Assembly (NCBI RefSeq): GCF_002931055.1
Contig: NZ_PSXX01000010.1
Span: 1-64,000 of the forward strand
Origin: Pseudoclavibacter sp. AY1H1
Lineage (GTDB): Bacteria > Actinomycetota > Actinomycetes > Actinomycetales > Microbacteriaceae
Direction: 5' to 3'
DNA: 64,000 nt
Shown here in pieces: positions 1 through 7,631 of this stretch (within the stretch, counting starts at the first letter, position 1; every line of letters begins with the position of its first letter). Made by a program: the position numbers and the translations under genes. The notes under the pieces are model-generated. The model was not told where the DNA came from, searched no databases, and worked only from the letters and a program-made list of their open reading frames with translations.

Positions 1-99
1 GCGCACGCGGACGACGTGGCTGACATCCGTCACCCACACCTTCCCGTCGCCGACGTTGCCGGTGCGGGCCGCCTCGACCACGACGTCCAGAGCCTTCTC
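1..99. repeat. 99-bp exact copy of an internal glnK segment at the window edge
   Basis: Bases 1-99 are identical and in the same orientation to 2037-2135 (constant offset 2036). The copied stretch corresponds to about residues 71-103 of the minus-strand glnK. Identity stops abruptly at 99/100, where the CGNR zinc-finger reading frame begins. Because the copy touches the window edge its true left limit is unknown. It is either a partial gene duplication or a join made during assembly. Confidence 0.85.
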
Positions 100-101
100 T
101 T

Positions 102-392
102 GTGCGCTACGCCAGCACTGACGGCCAGGGCTGGCACGACTGGCACCTCCACGCGGTTGACGCCGACCGGCCTCTCGCTGAGCGCATCATGGTCGAGACG
201 GCGCTCGCGGTTGTCGATCTCATCCGAGCCGACGAGATGAGGCGTCTCGGCACCTGCGATGCCGATCGCTGCGAGGGTGTCGTCGTCGACCTCACCCGCA
301 ATCGCACCAAGCGGTTCTGCTCGACGCGGTGCGCGAATCGGTCTGCCGTCGCGGCCTACCGAGCTCGCCGCCGCGAGCACCCGGAGCTCTGA
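102..392 (+). CDS. CGNR zinc finger protein, 5'-truncated
   Basis: This 96-residue frame is the C-terminal half of a CGNR zinc-finger protein (DUF1470/ABATE plus zinc finger), a family of presumed DNA-binding regulators usually about 180-200 residues long. The zinc finger is complete: two cysteines in CDADRC (about residues 52-57), then FCSTRCANR with two more (about 73-81), followed by the basic tail AYRARRR. The fourth-cysteine motif reads CANR rather than CGNR. The N-terminal ABATE domain is missing because sequence upstream of base 100 is a copy of glnK; in that frame a TGA stands at 21-23. A GTG at 102 could start translation but no ribosome site precedes it. It converges on the LysR gene with 22 bases between stops. 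Probably a non-functional remnant or an assembly join. Confidence 0.7.
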   Translation: MRYASTDGQGWHDWHLHAVDADRPLAERIMVETALAVVDLIRADEMRRLGTCDADRCEGVVVDLTRNRTKRFCSTRCANRSAVAAYRARRREHPEL

Positions 393-414
393 CGCGGAGC
401 GTCGAGCGCGATGG

Positions 415-1335
415 TCATGCAGTCGCCGTGACTTGCGGCGTGGTCGCCGCCCTCACCTCCGCGGCTGTCGCGCTGAATGCGCGCACCAGTGGGTTCGCAT
501 CGCTGGCCCTGTGCGCGAGCTGGACCAGGCTGACGGCCCCAGTCGAGGCGAGCGGGACCGCGACAGCTCCGCGCGGCAGGGGTGCGGCCGCGCTGGCAGG
601 GGAGACTGCGACGCCCAGTCCCGCCGCGACGAGGTGGAAGATGGTGCCCCACTCCGAGCCGCTGAGGCCGAGCCATGGTTCGATGCCTGCCTCGCGGAAA
701 GGCTGCAGGGTGAGGGAATGGGCGCGCGACCCGGAGGCCTGGGGGAAGAGCACAAGTGGAGACGACGCGAGCTGGGTCGCAGTCACCGCTGCGGCTCCGG
801 CCAGTGCGTGGCTGGCCGGGAGGACGGCAACGAAGGGCTCTGCGAAGAGGGTCGAGACCGTGAGGCCCGCGTGTTCGTCTGCGTCGCGCACGATCCCGAC
901 GTCGGCTGTGCCGCGCTCCAGGCGGTCCAGCACCGCCGTGGTGGGGCCCTCGTGGAGCTCGACGAGCACGTTCGGGCGGCTGCGTGTGAAGTGGTGCAGG
1001 ATCGTGCTCACGATGCCAGCCCCGGACGAGATGAACGAGATGTCGATGCGTCCTGACTCGCCGCGCGCGACGCGGCGCGCCTCATCCACGTCGGAGGCGA
1101 GCAAGGCGAGCAGCCCCTGTGCTCTCGGACGAAACCCGCTCCCAGCTTCCGTCAGCTCGACGGAACGCGACGTGCGCGCGAAGAGCGTGACGCCCATCAG
1201 CTCTTCGAGCTGGCGAATCTGCTGCGAGAGCGCGGGCTGCGCGATGTGGAGGCGGGCGGCGGCGCGGCCGAAGTGCAGCTCTTCGGCAAGCGCGAGGAAG
1301 TAGCGGAGGTGGCGCAATTCAACCCGGGAATCCAT
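415..1335 (-). CDS. LysR family transcriptional regulator
   Basis: A 306-residue LysR-type regulator. The N-terminal winged helix-turn-helix is typical (RHLRYFLALAEELHFGRAAA, then AQPALSQQIRQLE, about residues 8-45), and the rest is a periplasmic-binding-like effector domain (about 90-295). Length matches the family. It is transcribed away from the neighbouring acetyltransferase gene, with about 70 bases between the two starts, the arrangement in which LysR proteins commonly control the divergent gene. The effector cannot be told from sequence. The 3' end converges on the truncated CGNR gene. Confidence 0.9.
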   Translation of the reverse strand: MDSRVELRHLRYFLALAEELHFGRAAARLHIAQPALSQQIRQLEELMGVTLFARTSRSVELTEAGSGFRPRAQGLLALLASDVDEARRVARGESGRIDISFISSGAGIVSTILHHFTRSRPNVLVELHEGPTTAVLDRLERGTADVGIVRDADEHAGLTVSTLFAEPFVAVLPASHALAGAAAVTATQLASSPLVLFPQASGSRAHSLTLQPFREAGIEPWLGLSGSEWGTIFHLVAAGLGVAVSPASAAAPLPRGAVAVPLASTGAVSLVQLAHRASDANPLVRAFSATAAEVRAATTPQVTATA

Positions 1336-1405
1336 ACCTCAAGCTTATTGATCACGCGTGCAACCAGTATTGGACCTCTTGGTGTGTGAGCGGCACTCTG
1401 GGGGA

Positions 1406-1900
1406 ATGCCAGAGCTTCAGACCCACATCACCGTGACCTCACTCGTTTCCGCTGACGACGCCGCAGCCTTCCGGGAGATCAGCGAAGCCTGGATCTCGCG
1501 CCTCTTCAGCGTGACGACCGACGATCGCAGGCTGCTCGACGATCCTCTCGGGCAGATCGTGGAGCCGGGCGGCGACGTGCTGCTCGCGCGCGCGGTCTCC
1601 GGCGGGGTCGTCGGCTGCGTCGCGCTCCTTCCCCACAGAGAAGGGGTGTTCGAGCTAGCGAAGATGGGCGTGTCGCCGGAGGCTCAGGGCTCGGGAGTGG
1701 GCCGGCGCCTGATCGCGGCGGCGATCGAGCGTGCCCCGCAGCTCGGCGGTCGCCTGGTCTTCCTCGGCTCTCACTCGAGTCTCCGGGCCGCGCTGCACCT
1801 CTACGAGGCGGCAGGGTTCACGCGCATCACCCGGGAGCAGCTGCCCGTGGACGACTACTACGCGCGGGCAGACACCTTCATGCGGCTCGAACTCGGCTGA
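1406..1900 (+). CDS. GNAT family N-acetyltransferase
   Basis: A GNAT acetyltransferase of 164 residues from the ATG at 1406 (the same frame is open a little further upstream with GTG at 1382, so the start is uncertain). The acetyl-CoA binding signature is clear: LAKMGVSPEAQGSGVGRRLI (motif A, about residues 87-106) and later HLYEAAGFTRI (motif B). GNAT enzymes transfer acetyl from acetyl-CoA to amino groups of small molecules or proteins; the substrate is not predictable. It is divergent from the LysR gene and may be its target. A strong hairpin follows the stop. Confidence 0.85.
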   Translation: MPELQTHITVTSLVSADDAAAFREISEAWISRLFSVTTDDRRLLDDPLGQIVEPGGDVLLARAVSGGVVGCVALLPHREGVFELAKMGVSPEAQGSGVGRRLIAAAIERAPQLGGRLVFLGSHSSLRAALHLYEAAGFTRITREQLPVDDYYARADTFMRLELG

Positions 1901-1914
1901 CACCAGCGCGCAAA

Positions 1915-1964
1915 GTTGTGGCCCGTTGCTGCTCCCAGTGCCGGGAACAGCAACGGGCCACAAC
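1915..1964. terminator. Bidirectional terminator hairpin between convergent genes
   Basis: A perfect 17-bp inverted repeat, 1915-1931 (GTTGTGGCCCGTTGCTG) with 1948-1964, around a 16-base centre that itself pairs TCCC with GGGA. It lies between the plus-strand acetyltransferase stop (1900) and the minus-strand glnK stop (2007), as expected for a terminator used from both sides. There is no clear T-run. Confidence 0.7.
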
Positions 1965-2006
1965 GATCTGGGGCGCCGCGATGGCGTGAGCTACACGGTG
2001 CGCGGA

Positions 2007-2345
2007 CTACACGGCCGCGGGGCCCGACTCGCCCGTGCGCACGCGGACGACGTGGCTGACATCCGTCACCCACACCTTCCCGTCGCCGACGTTGCCGGTG
2101 CGGGCCGCCTCGACCACGACGTCCAGAGCCTTCTCGAGCGTCTCGTCGGCGACCAGCACCTCGACACGCGTCTTGGCGCGGAACGAGACTTTCACGGCCT
2201 GCCCGCGGTAGAACTCGGTGAGGCCCTTCTGGTGGCCATGCCCCTCCACCTCGGTAATCGTGAGGCCCGTGAAGCCTGCGGCCTCCAGAGCATCCTTCAC
2301 ATCGTCGACCTTCGTCGGCTGGATCACTGCGGTCACGAGCTTCAT
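2007..2345 (-). CDS. glnK: PII nitrogen regulatory protein lacking the Tyr51 modification site
   Basis: A 112-residue PII signal protein, the usual family length. PII trimers bind ATP/ADP and 2-oxoglutarate and block AmtB when nitrogen is plentiful. The start MKLVTAVIQP, the T-loop core GLTEFYRG (residues 41-48) and the C-terminal nucleotide loop GNVGDGKVWV are all present. The tyrosine that GlnD or GlnE normally modifies at position 51 is valine here (RGQAVKV instead of the usual RGAEYxV), so uridylylation or adenylylation at that site is not possible; Tyr46 is kept. The ATG at 2345 is chosen because GAGGAG precedes it at good spacing and it fits the family N-terminus. It lies 136 bases downstream of amtB on the same strand; no glnD follows, unlike many actinobacterial amtB-glnK-glnD operons. 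Confidence 0.93.
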   Translation of the reverse strand: MKLVTAVIQPTKVDDVKDALEAAGFTGLTITEVEGHGHQKGLTEFYRGQAVKVSFRAKTRVEVLVADETLEKALDVVVEAARTGNVGDGKVWVTDVSHVVRVRTGESGPAAV

Positions 2346-2481
2346 CGGCGTGCGCTCCTCTTCTGTGCTGGCGTTGTCTGTGCGTTCTGGTCGTGGGGGT
2401 CGCGCGTCGACTGCGTGTTCTGATCGCGCGGGGTGAACTCGGACCTGCCGAGCACACCGGAGCGGCCTGTCTCCATCATGG

Positions 2482-3735
2482 TCAACGTGCCTCGAACTCG
2501 TAGGCGCTCTCGGCGTGGATGCCGCGGTCGAGACCAACTGACTCCACCTCGTCGGGCACGCGGATCGGCACGATCTTGTTCATGACCCACGCGATCAGGT
2601 ACGTGACGACGAACGCGTAGACGCACGTGACGACGATGGCGACGAGCTCACGCCACAGGAGGCTCGGGTCTCCGCCGAAGAAGAGGCCCGCGATGCCAGC
2701 CGGTGCCGCGGCCGCGCCGAGGAACACCACGAACAGGGCCCCGACGATGCCGCCGATGCCGTGCACCGAGAACGCGTCGAGCGCGTCGTCGACCTTGGCA
2801 CGGTTCTTCCAGCTGATGCAGAGCGCCACCACGGCACCCGTGATGAAGCCGAGGGCCAGCGCGCCGAGCGGGGTGACGGCGTCCGCTGCCGGGGTGATGC
2901 CGACAAGGCCCGAGATCATGCCCGTCGCCATGCCGAGCGTCGTGGCGTGCTTGTCGCGGATGCGCTCGATGAGCAGGTAGCCCAACGCGCCGGTCAGCGC
3001 GGACAGGGTCGTCGTGAGCACCACGTAGCCGGCGAGGAAGTTCGCGCCTGCGGCCGTTCCGCCGTTGAAGCCGATCCAGCCGAAGAAGAGGAGGCCGGCG
3101 CCGAGAAGGACGAGCGGCATGTTGTGCGGGCGGAGCTCCGTGTTCTTGCGGCGGCCGAGCACGAGGGCGAGGGCCACAGCCGAAGCGCCGGCGTTCATGT
3201 GCACCGCCGTGCCACCCGCGTAGTCGTGCAGGCCGAGGACGTTGCGCATCCACCCGCCGACCGTCTCGCCGTCGTCGCTCGTGAACGCGAAGACCCAGTG
3301 GGCGAGGGGCGCGTAGACGAGGATCGTCCACAGTGCGGCGAAGACCAGCCACGCCCAGTACTTCATGCGCCCAGCCGCACCGGATGCGACGATCGCGATG
3401 CTGATGGCGGCGAACAGGATGTAGAAGGCACCCCAGTAGGCGTCGACGGCGATGATGTCGCCCTCGGACGAGTCCGTCATGAACGACTCCATGCCGACGA
3501 ACGCGAGCGGGTCACCGATGATTCCGGCGCCCCCCACCGAGTTTCCGAGCACCATCCCGTGCACGAACAGCACGTAGATGACGGCGACCACGGCCATCGA
3601 GCCGAAGACCATCATGGCCATGTTGAGCATGTTCTTGCTGTTGAGCATTCCTCCGTAGAAGAACGAGATTCCGGGGAACATCAGGAGGACGAGTCCGAAT
3701 GCGGCGAGCATCCAGGCGAGATCGGCAGCGGGCAT
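2482..3735 (-). CDS. amtB: Ammonium transporter AmtB
   Basis: A 417-residue Amt/Mep/Rh channel with eleven predicted membrane segments. It conducts ammonia/ammonium across the cytoplasmic membrane. The family signature DYAGGTAVHMNAG holds Asp171 and the first pore histidine (His179); the second pore histidine is in VHGIGGIVG (His325). The N-terminus begins inside the first membrane helix without a cleavable signal, which is usual for actinobacterial members. It is the first gene of an amtB-glnK pair, the near-universal pairing in which the PII protein plugs the channel. The gene is presumably induced under nitrogen limitation, though I did not identify a convincing GlnR or AmtR box. Confidence 0.95.
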   Translation of the reverse strand: MPAADLAWMLAAFGLVLLMFPGISFFYGGMLNSKNMLNMAMMVFGSMAVVAVIYVLFVHGMVLGNSVGGAGIIGDPLAFVGMESFMTDSSEGDIIAVDAYWGAFYILFAAISIAIVASGAAGRMKYWAWLVFAALWTILVYAPLAHWVFAFTSDDGETVGGWMRNVLGLHDYAGGTAVHMNAGASAVALALVLGRRKNTELRPHNMPLVLLGAGLLFFGWIGFNGGTAAGANFLAGYVVLTTTLSALTGALGYLLIERIRDKHATTLGMATGMISGLVGITPAADAVTPLGALALGFITGAVVALCISWKNRAKVDDALDAFSVHGIGGIVGALFVVFLGAAAAPAGIAGLFFGGDPSLLWRELVAIVVTCVYAFVVTYLIAWVMNKIVPIRVPDEVESVGLDRGIHAESAYEFEAR

Positions 3736-3892
3736 ACATGGCTCCTTGTGTTGGGGTCATGGAGGGAGATGGCGTGCGGGATGCACGGGTGGAGCAGTCT
3801 GGGGAGCGGGCGGCTCGCGGGCGCGCCACGCTCGTGATGGGGCTTTGGGCCTCGGGTGCGCGGCGGCGGTCAGCGGACCACAGCCGCGAGGG

Positions 3893-4942
3893 TCAGTCGA
3901 TGAGCCAGGTCGGGGAGGCCAGGAACCGGTCGGCGGTGAACAGTGCGGCGTCGATGACGCCACCGCCCTGCAGGTCCGGCGGGAGCGCCTCATCGCGGTG
4001 GGTCGTGCTCCAGCCGAGCATCGTGAGCGTGCGCACCATGGAGAGGGCGCAGCCGAGCTCGAGCTGCGCATCCGTCAGTCGTCCCTCGGATCGATACCCA
4101 TCGATCCAGTTGCGGGCCATGACGCGTGCCTCGGGCTTGTGCTCCTGGAAGGTGAGCGCCGACGCGAAGTCGTAGAGGAACCAGCTGAAGCCGGAGTCGT
4201 CGAAGTCGATGACGATCAGCCGCTCGCCGTCCCGGATCACATTCGTGGGGCGCAGGTCGGAGTGCACGAGCCCCCAGTCCTGCCAGCCAGCTGGCGCGGC
4301 CTGCACGAGGCTGAGAGCCGACATCTCGGCGCGCTCCAGCTGGTCGAGCTGCGCCGGCGTCAGCGAGGCGCGGCGCCAGTCGCCCCACCTCGCGGTCGAG
4401 CCGAGGAGGTCGGGGAGACCCCACGTGAACCGGTCGAACCCCGCCGGTCGCCGCCAGCTGCGCGCGTGGTCGTGGAGGCGGGCCGTGATCTGCCCGAGCT
4501 CCGTGAACCACGGCGTCGCGTCCTCGACGTCCTGCAGGATCGAGCCGCGAACATGCTCGAAGTACACAGCCTTGAGGGCCATCCCGTCGGGCGACGGGAT
4601 GCTCTGCGTCACCTGTCCGTCGGCGCCCGGGATGGGAGACGGGACCTCCGCGCATCCCGAGTCGCGGATCGCCTCGACCCACAGCATCTCCGAGCGGAGC
4701 TGGCCCTCACCCTCCTGGTAGCCGGGCTGCTGCAGGCGAACCACGCCGATCGGCTGGCCTGCCAGCTCGACGAGGTACGACGCGTTCTCGGAGACGGAGA
4801 TGAGCTGCGTCGCGGCCTCGGGCGGGAGCCCGAACGCTGCGAGCATCCCGTCGTGCAGCCAGGCGGGAGCCGATTCCCCCTTGACGAGGGCGTCGAAGAC
4901 GCGCAGCCCCGAGACGGGTTGCTTGAGCGTTGCCTCGATCAT
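3893..4942 (-). CDS. APH-family small-molecule kinase (hydroxylysine kinase-like)
   Basis: A 349-residue protein of the aminoglycoside phosphotransferase / choline kinase fold. The catalytic loop is GLVHSDLRPTNVI (HxDxxxxN, with D and N as base and Mg ligand) and the metal-binding aspartate is in LIVIDFDDSGFS. An N-terminal lobe with SYLVELAGQPIGVVRLQQPG binds ATP. The ATG at 4942 has GAGGAG six bases upstream and is preferred over earlier in-frame codons. It is divergent from a class III PLP enzyme related to phospho-lyases; in animals AGPHD1 kinase and AGXT2L phospho-lyase form the same functional pair. That makes a 5-hydroxylysine- or ethanolamine-type substrate more likely than an antibiotic, but this is inference. 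Confidence 0.8.
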   Translation of the reverse strand: MIEATLKQPVSGLRVFDALVKGESAPAWLHDGMLAAFGLPPEAATQLISVSENASYLVELAGQPIGVVRLQQPGYQEGEGQLRSEMLWVEAIRDSGCAEVPSPIPGADGQVTQSIPSPDGMALKAVYFEHVRGSILQDVEDATPWFTELGQITARLHDHARSWRRPAGFDRFTWGLPDLLGSTARWGDWRRASLTPAQLDQLERAEMSALSLVQAAPAGWQDWGLVHSDLRPTNVIRDGERLIVIDFDDSGFSWFLYDFASALTFQEHKPEARVMARNWIDGYRSEGRLTDAQLELGCALSMVRTLTMLGWSTTHRDEALPPDLQGGGVIDAALFTADRFLASPTWLID

Positions 4943-5177
4943 GGTCGTCTCCTCGGGCTGGGGCGATTCGTGCAGCGGATGCACGGCTCGCGGCGGCTCT
5001 GGTGTGTGCCGGCTGAGTGCGGGGTGATCCATGTCTAGGTGCTGATTCGCTGAAGATGAGCGATGTACGGGCACTCGTTACACACGATTTACCAGGAGGA
5101 AACAGTGCGCTCGACTGGGCCGGACAGGATCGAAGCGCCGACCGGGCGAAGCGCGCCCGCGGGAGAGGACACGTCAC

Positions 5178-6509
5178 GTGAGCAGATCGACGATCATGGA
5201 CGGCAACAGCTACCGGGTGGGGGAGTCCTCAGCGGCGGCCGAGACCGAGGCCATGGTCGAGCGGCGAACGCGGCTCCTCGGACCCTCCTACCGGCTCTTC
5301 TACTCGAACCCCGTCCACCTCGTGCGGGGCAGCGGCACGTACCTCTACGACAACGACGGCGTCGAGTACCTCGACATGTACAACAACGTCGCGAGCCTCG
5401 GCCACGCGCATCCGCGGGTCGTGGCGGCGATGGCGGCGCAGGCTGGCACCCTCAACACCCACACCCGCTACCTGCACGAGGCGATCCTCGACTACACGGA
5501 GGACCTGCTCTCGACGATGCCGGCGGAGATCGGCCAGGTCATGTACCAGTGCACGGGGTCGGAGGCGAACGACCTCGCCCTGCGCGTCGCCGCCGCGTAC
5601 ACCGGCGGCAGCGGCGTCATCGTCACGAGCGAGGCGTACCACGGCACCTCTGGACTGACCTCGGGCGTCTCCCCGGCGCTCGGCAGCGGGCAGACGCTCG
5701 GGCTCGAGGTGCGCACCGTGCCAGGGCCGGATACCTACCGAACCGCCCCCGAGCTGGTCGGCGAGAAGCTCGCCGCCGACATCCGAGCGGCCATCGCCGA
5801 CCTCGCCAGGCACGGGGTGAAGTTCTCGGCCTTCCTCGCCGACTCCGTCTTCTCGTCCGATGGCGTCGCCGCCGACCCGAGCGGCTTCCTCAAACCGGCG
5901 TTCGACGCCGTGCACGAGGCCGGCGGCGTGTGGATCGCCGACGAGGTGCAGCCGGGCTTCGGTCGCCTCGGACCCCGCATGTGGGGCTTCGCGAGGCACG
6001 ACATCGTGCCCGACATCGTCACCATGGGGAAGCCCATGGGCAACGGCATCCCCGTCTCCGGCATGGCCGCGCGCCCCGAGGTGCTCGAGCCCTTCGCCAC
6101 GAACATCCCGTACTTCAACACGTTCGGCGGGAACCCGGTCGCGATCTCCGCCGCGCAGGCGGTGCTCGATGTGCTGCGCGACGAAGGGCTGCCGGAACGT
6201 GCGGCGAGCGTCGGTGACCAGCTGCGCGCCGCGATCCGCTCGGTTGGGGATGCGCGCATCGGCGACGTCCGCGGCGCCGGGCAGTTCACGGGCGTCGAGA
6301 TCGTCTCCGACGCATCCAGCAAGGAAGCCGACGGGGTGACAGCGCTCGCGCTCGTCAACGCGCTGCGCGAGCACCGCGTGCTCACCTCGACGGCAGGTCC
6401 CAGCAACAACGTGCTCAAGGTTCGGCCGCCCCTGTCGTTCCAGGAGCACGACATCGACCGGTTCACGGATGCGCTCGCCGCGGCGCTCGCGGACGTTCCG
6501 GTGCGCTGA
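5178..6509 (+). CDS. Class III PLP-dependent enzyme, AGXT2L/phospho-lyase-like aminotransferase
   Basis: A 443-residue fold-type I PLP enzyme. The cofactor lysine is Lys285 in TMGKPMGNG, with the pyridine-nitrogen aspartate at Asp255 (IADEVQPGFGR). The segment LDMYNNVASLGHAHPRVV (about 66-82) is the pattern seen in ethanolamine-phosphate and 5-phosphohydroxylysine phospho-lyases rather than in ordinary transaminases. Either reaction is possible: transamination or beta-elimination of phosphate from a phosphorylated amine. The GTG at 5178 follows GGGAGAGGA. It shares a 235-base control region with the divergent APH-type kinase, which would make its phosphorylated substrate. Confidence 0.85.
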   Translation: MSRSTIMDGNSYRVGESSAAAETEAMVERRTRLLGPSYRLFYSNPVHLVRGSGTYLYDNDGVEYLDMYNNVASLGHAHPRVVAAMAAQAGTLNTHTRYLHEAILDYTEDLLSTMPAEIGQVMYQCTGSEANDLALRVAAAYTGGSGVIVTSEAYHGTSGLTSGVSPALGSGQTLGLEVRTVPGPDTYRTAPELVGEKLAADIRAAIADLARHGVKFSAFLADSVFSSDGVAADPSGFLKPAFDAVHEAGGVWIADEVQPGFGRLGPRMWGFARHDIVPDIVTMGKPMGNGIPVSGMAARPEVLEPFATNIPYFNTFGGNPVAISAAQAVLDVLRDEGLPERAASVGDQLRAAIRSVGDARIGDVRGAGQFTGVEIVSDASSKEADGVTALALVNALREHRVLTSTAGPSNNVLKVRPPLSFQEHDIDRFTDALAAALADVPVR

Positions 6510-6580
6510 GGCGAGGGCGCGCGGTCGCGGACTCGGACTGCGGTCGCCGCTGCCAGCCCCCGATCTGCCCTACCCCGGGC

Positions 6581-6666
6581 CGCCTGACCAACTTCAGTGC
6601 TCATCCAGGGCCTGGCCGGCTTTGAGGAGCGTTTTCAGCCGAATGAGCACTGAAGTTGGTCAGGCG
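6581..6666. repeat. 24-bp perfect inverted repeat with 38-bp spacer
   Basis: Arms 6581-6604 (starting CGCCTGACCAACTTCAGTGC) and 6643-6666 are perfect reverse complements over 24 bases, separated by 38 bases. It lies between two plus-strand genes (stop 6509, start 6745). It could be a terminator or processing hairpin for the PLP-enzyme gene, but the arms are unusually long and the loop unusually large. It could also be a small non-autonomous palindromic element. Confidence 0.75.
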
Positions 6667-6744
6667 CGGCGGGCATCGCGGCCGACGAGGCGAGTCAGCG
6701 GACGGCCCGCCCGGTAGAGTCCACGGCATGCGGGGGAGCGAGGG

Positions 6745-7407
6745 GTGAGCGGCGGTCTGGTCGCCGCGCTCATCGGCCTCGCCGTCATCGACTCGCTCAA
6801 CCTGTCGACGATCGCGGTTGTCATCCTCATCCTGCTCACCGTTCAGCGACCGGTCCCGACGGGCTGGGTCTACGCGGCGGGCGCAGCGGTCGCCTTCTTC
6901 GGGCTGACGATGCTCGTGTACTTCGGGGCGAGCTTCGCCGGGACGCTCGTCGACGACCTCGCCACGTGGATGCGCCGCATCATCTTCCTCGGCTTCGGGA
7001 TCCTGTTCGTCGTCTTCGGGGTGCGGCGCTTCCGAACTCGCGAGCGCCGCGGCTACCCGCTGCTGCGCTGGGTGAATCCGGCCACCGCGTTTCCGCTCGG
7101 GGTCGTCGCGACGGTCGCGGATCTGCCGAACGCGTTCCCGATGTTCTTTGCCGTGGAGCGCCTCATCGACGCCGAGGTCTCCGCCCCGACGGCGGTTGCG
7201 GCGCTCGCGGCCTACACGGTGATCTACGCGGTGCCGACCGTGATCGCGCTTGTGCTCGGAGTCCTGTTCAAGGATCGCCCCCGGGAGCGCTTCCGCGAGG
7301 TCTACGCGCGTCTCACGACCGGGGAGGTGAAGGCGAGCCGCAAGATGGCGACGCTGCACTTCGCGCTCGCGGCTGGCTGCTTCGCGGTCGCGCTGTTCTT
7401 CGTCTGA
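6745..7407 (+). CDS. GAP family (SfLAP-type) membrane protein
   Basis: A 220-residue integral membrane protein with about six predicted helices and the LysE-like layout of the GAP family (Pfam SfLAP, known from mycobacterial glycopeptidolipid export loci). Visible features are IGLAVIDSLNLSTIAVV in the first helix and the conserved-type loop ADLPNAFPMFFAVERL (about 127-142). Members are thought to help move lipids or small solutes out of the cell; the substrate here is unknown. The GTG at 6745 is preceded by GGGGGAG. It stands alone, with a large inverted repeat upstream and a hairpin downstream. Confidence 0.75.
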   Translation: MSGGLVAALIGLAVIDSLNLSTIAVVILILLTVQRPVPTGWVYAAGAAVAFFGLTMLVYFGASFAGTLVDDLATWMRRIIFLGFGILFVVFGVRRFRTRERRGYPLLRWVNPATAFPLGVVATVADLPNAFPMFFAVERLIDAEVSAPTAVAALAAYTVIYAVPTVIALVLGVLFKDRPRERFREVYARLTTGEVKASRKMATLHFALAAGCFAVALFFV

Positions 7408-7524
7408 AACTCACGCGCGGTCGCTGACTCGGTACATAGCGAGACGTAGCATCGAACGGAACCCCACTTCCGGGTTCGCGGCGCTTCGCGTCGCCCGATG
7501 ACGCCGGGCTGTCCCTCCGCCCGG

Positions 7525-7580
7525 AGACCTGGGGTTTGCGCATGCTTGCTGAGCAACGAGCATGCGCAACCCCCAGGTCT
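7525..7580. terminator. Long hairpin between convergent genes
   Basis: Arms 7525-7546 (AGACCTGGGGTTTGCGCATG and two more bases) and 7559-7580 pair over 22 bases with one mismatch, around a 12-base loop that can itself pair TTGCT with AGCAA. It sits between the plus-strand membrane protein (stop 7407) and the minus-strand oxidoreductase (stop 7632), so it most likely ends transcripts from both directions. Confidence 0.7.
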
Positions 7581-7631
7581 GCGACTGGATGAGGAGTGCT
7601 GCAAGCAGGGTGAGGCTGGGGGTACCGTCAG

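Noticed and set aside
3893-4942. Aminoglycoside resistance gene
   Set aside because: The APH fold is shared by many metabolic kinases, and the divergent phospho-lyase-like partner gives a better explanation than antibiotic resistance.
5094-6217. Very strong ribosome site AGGAGGA (5094-5100) before GTG 5105, opening a long frame
   Set aside because: The frame overlaps the PLP-enzyme gene out of phase and reads as arginine-rich low-complexity sequence without any family pattern. The PLP-enzyme frame is clearly the real one; the site may serve a short leader or be chance.
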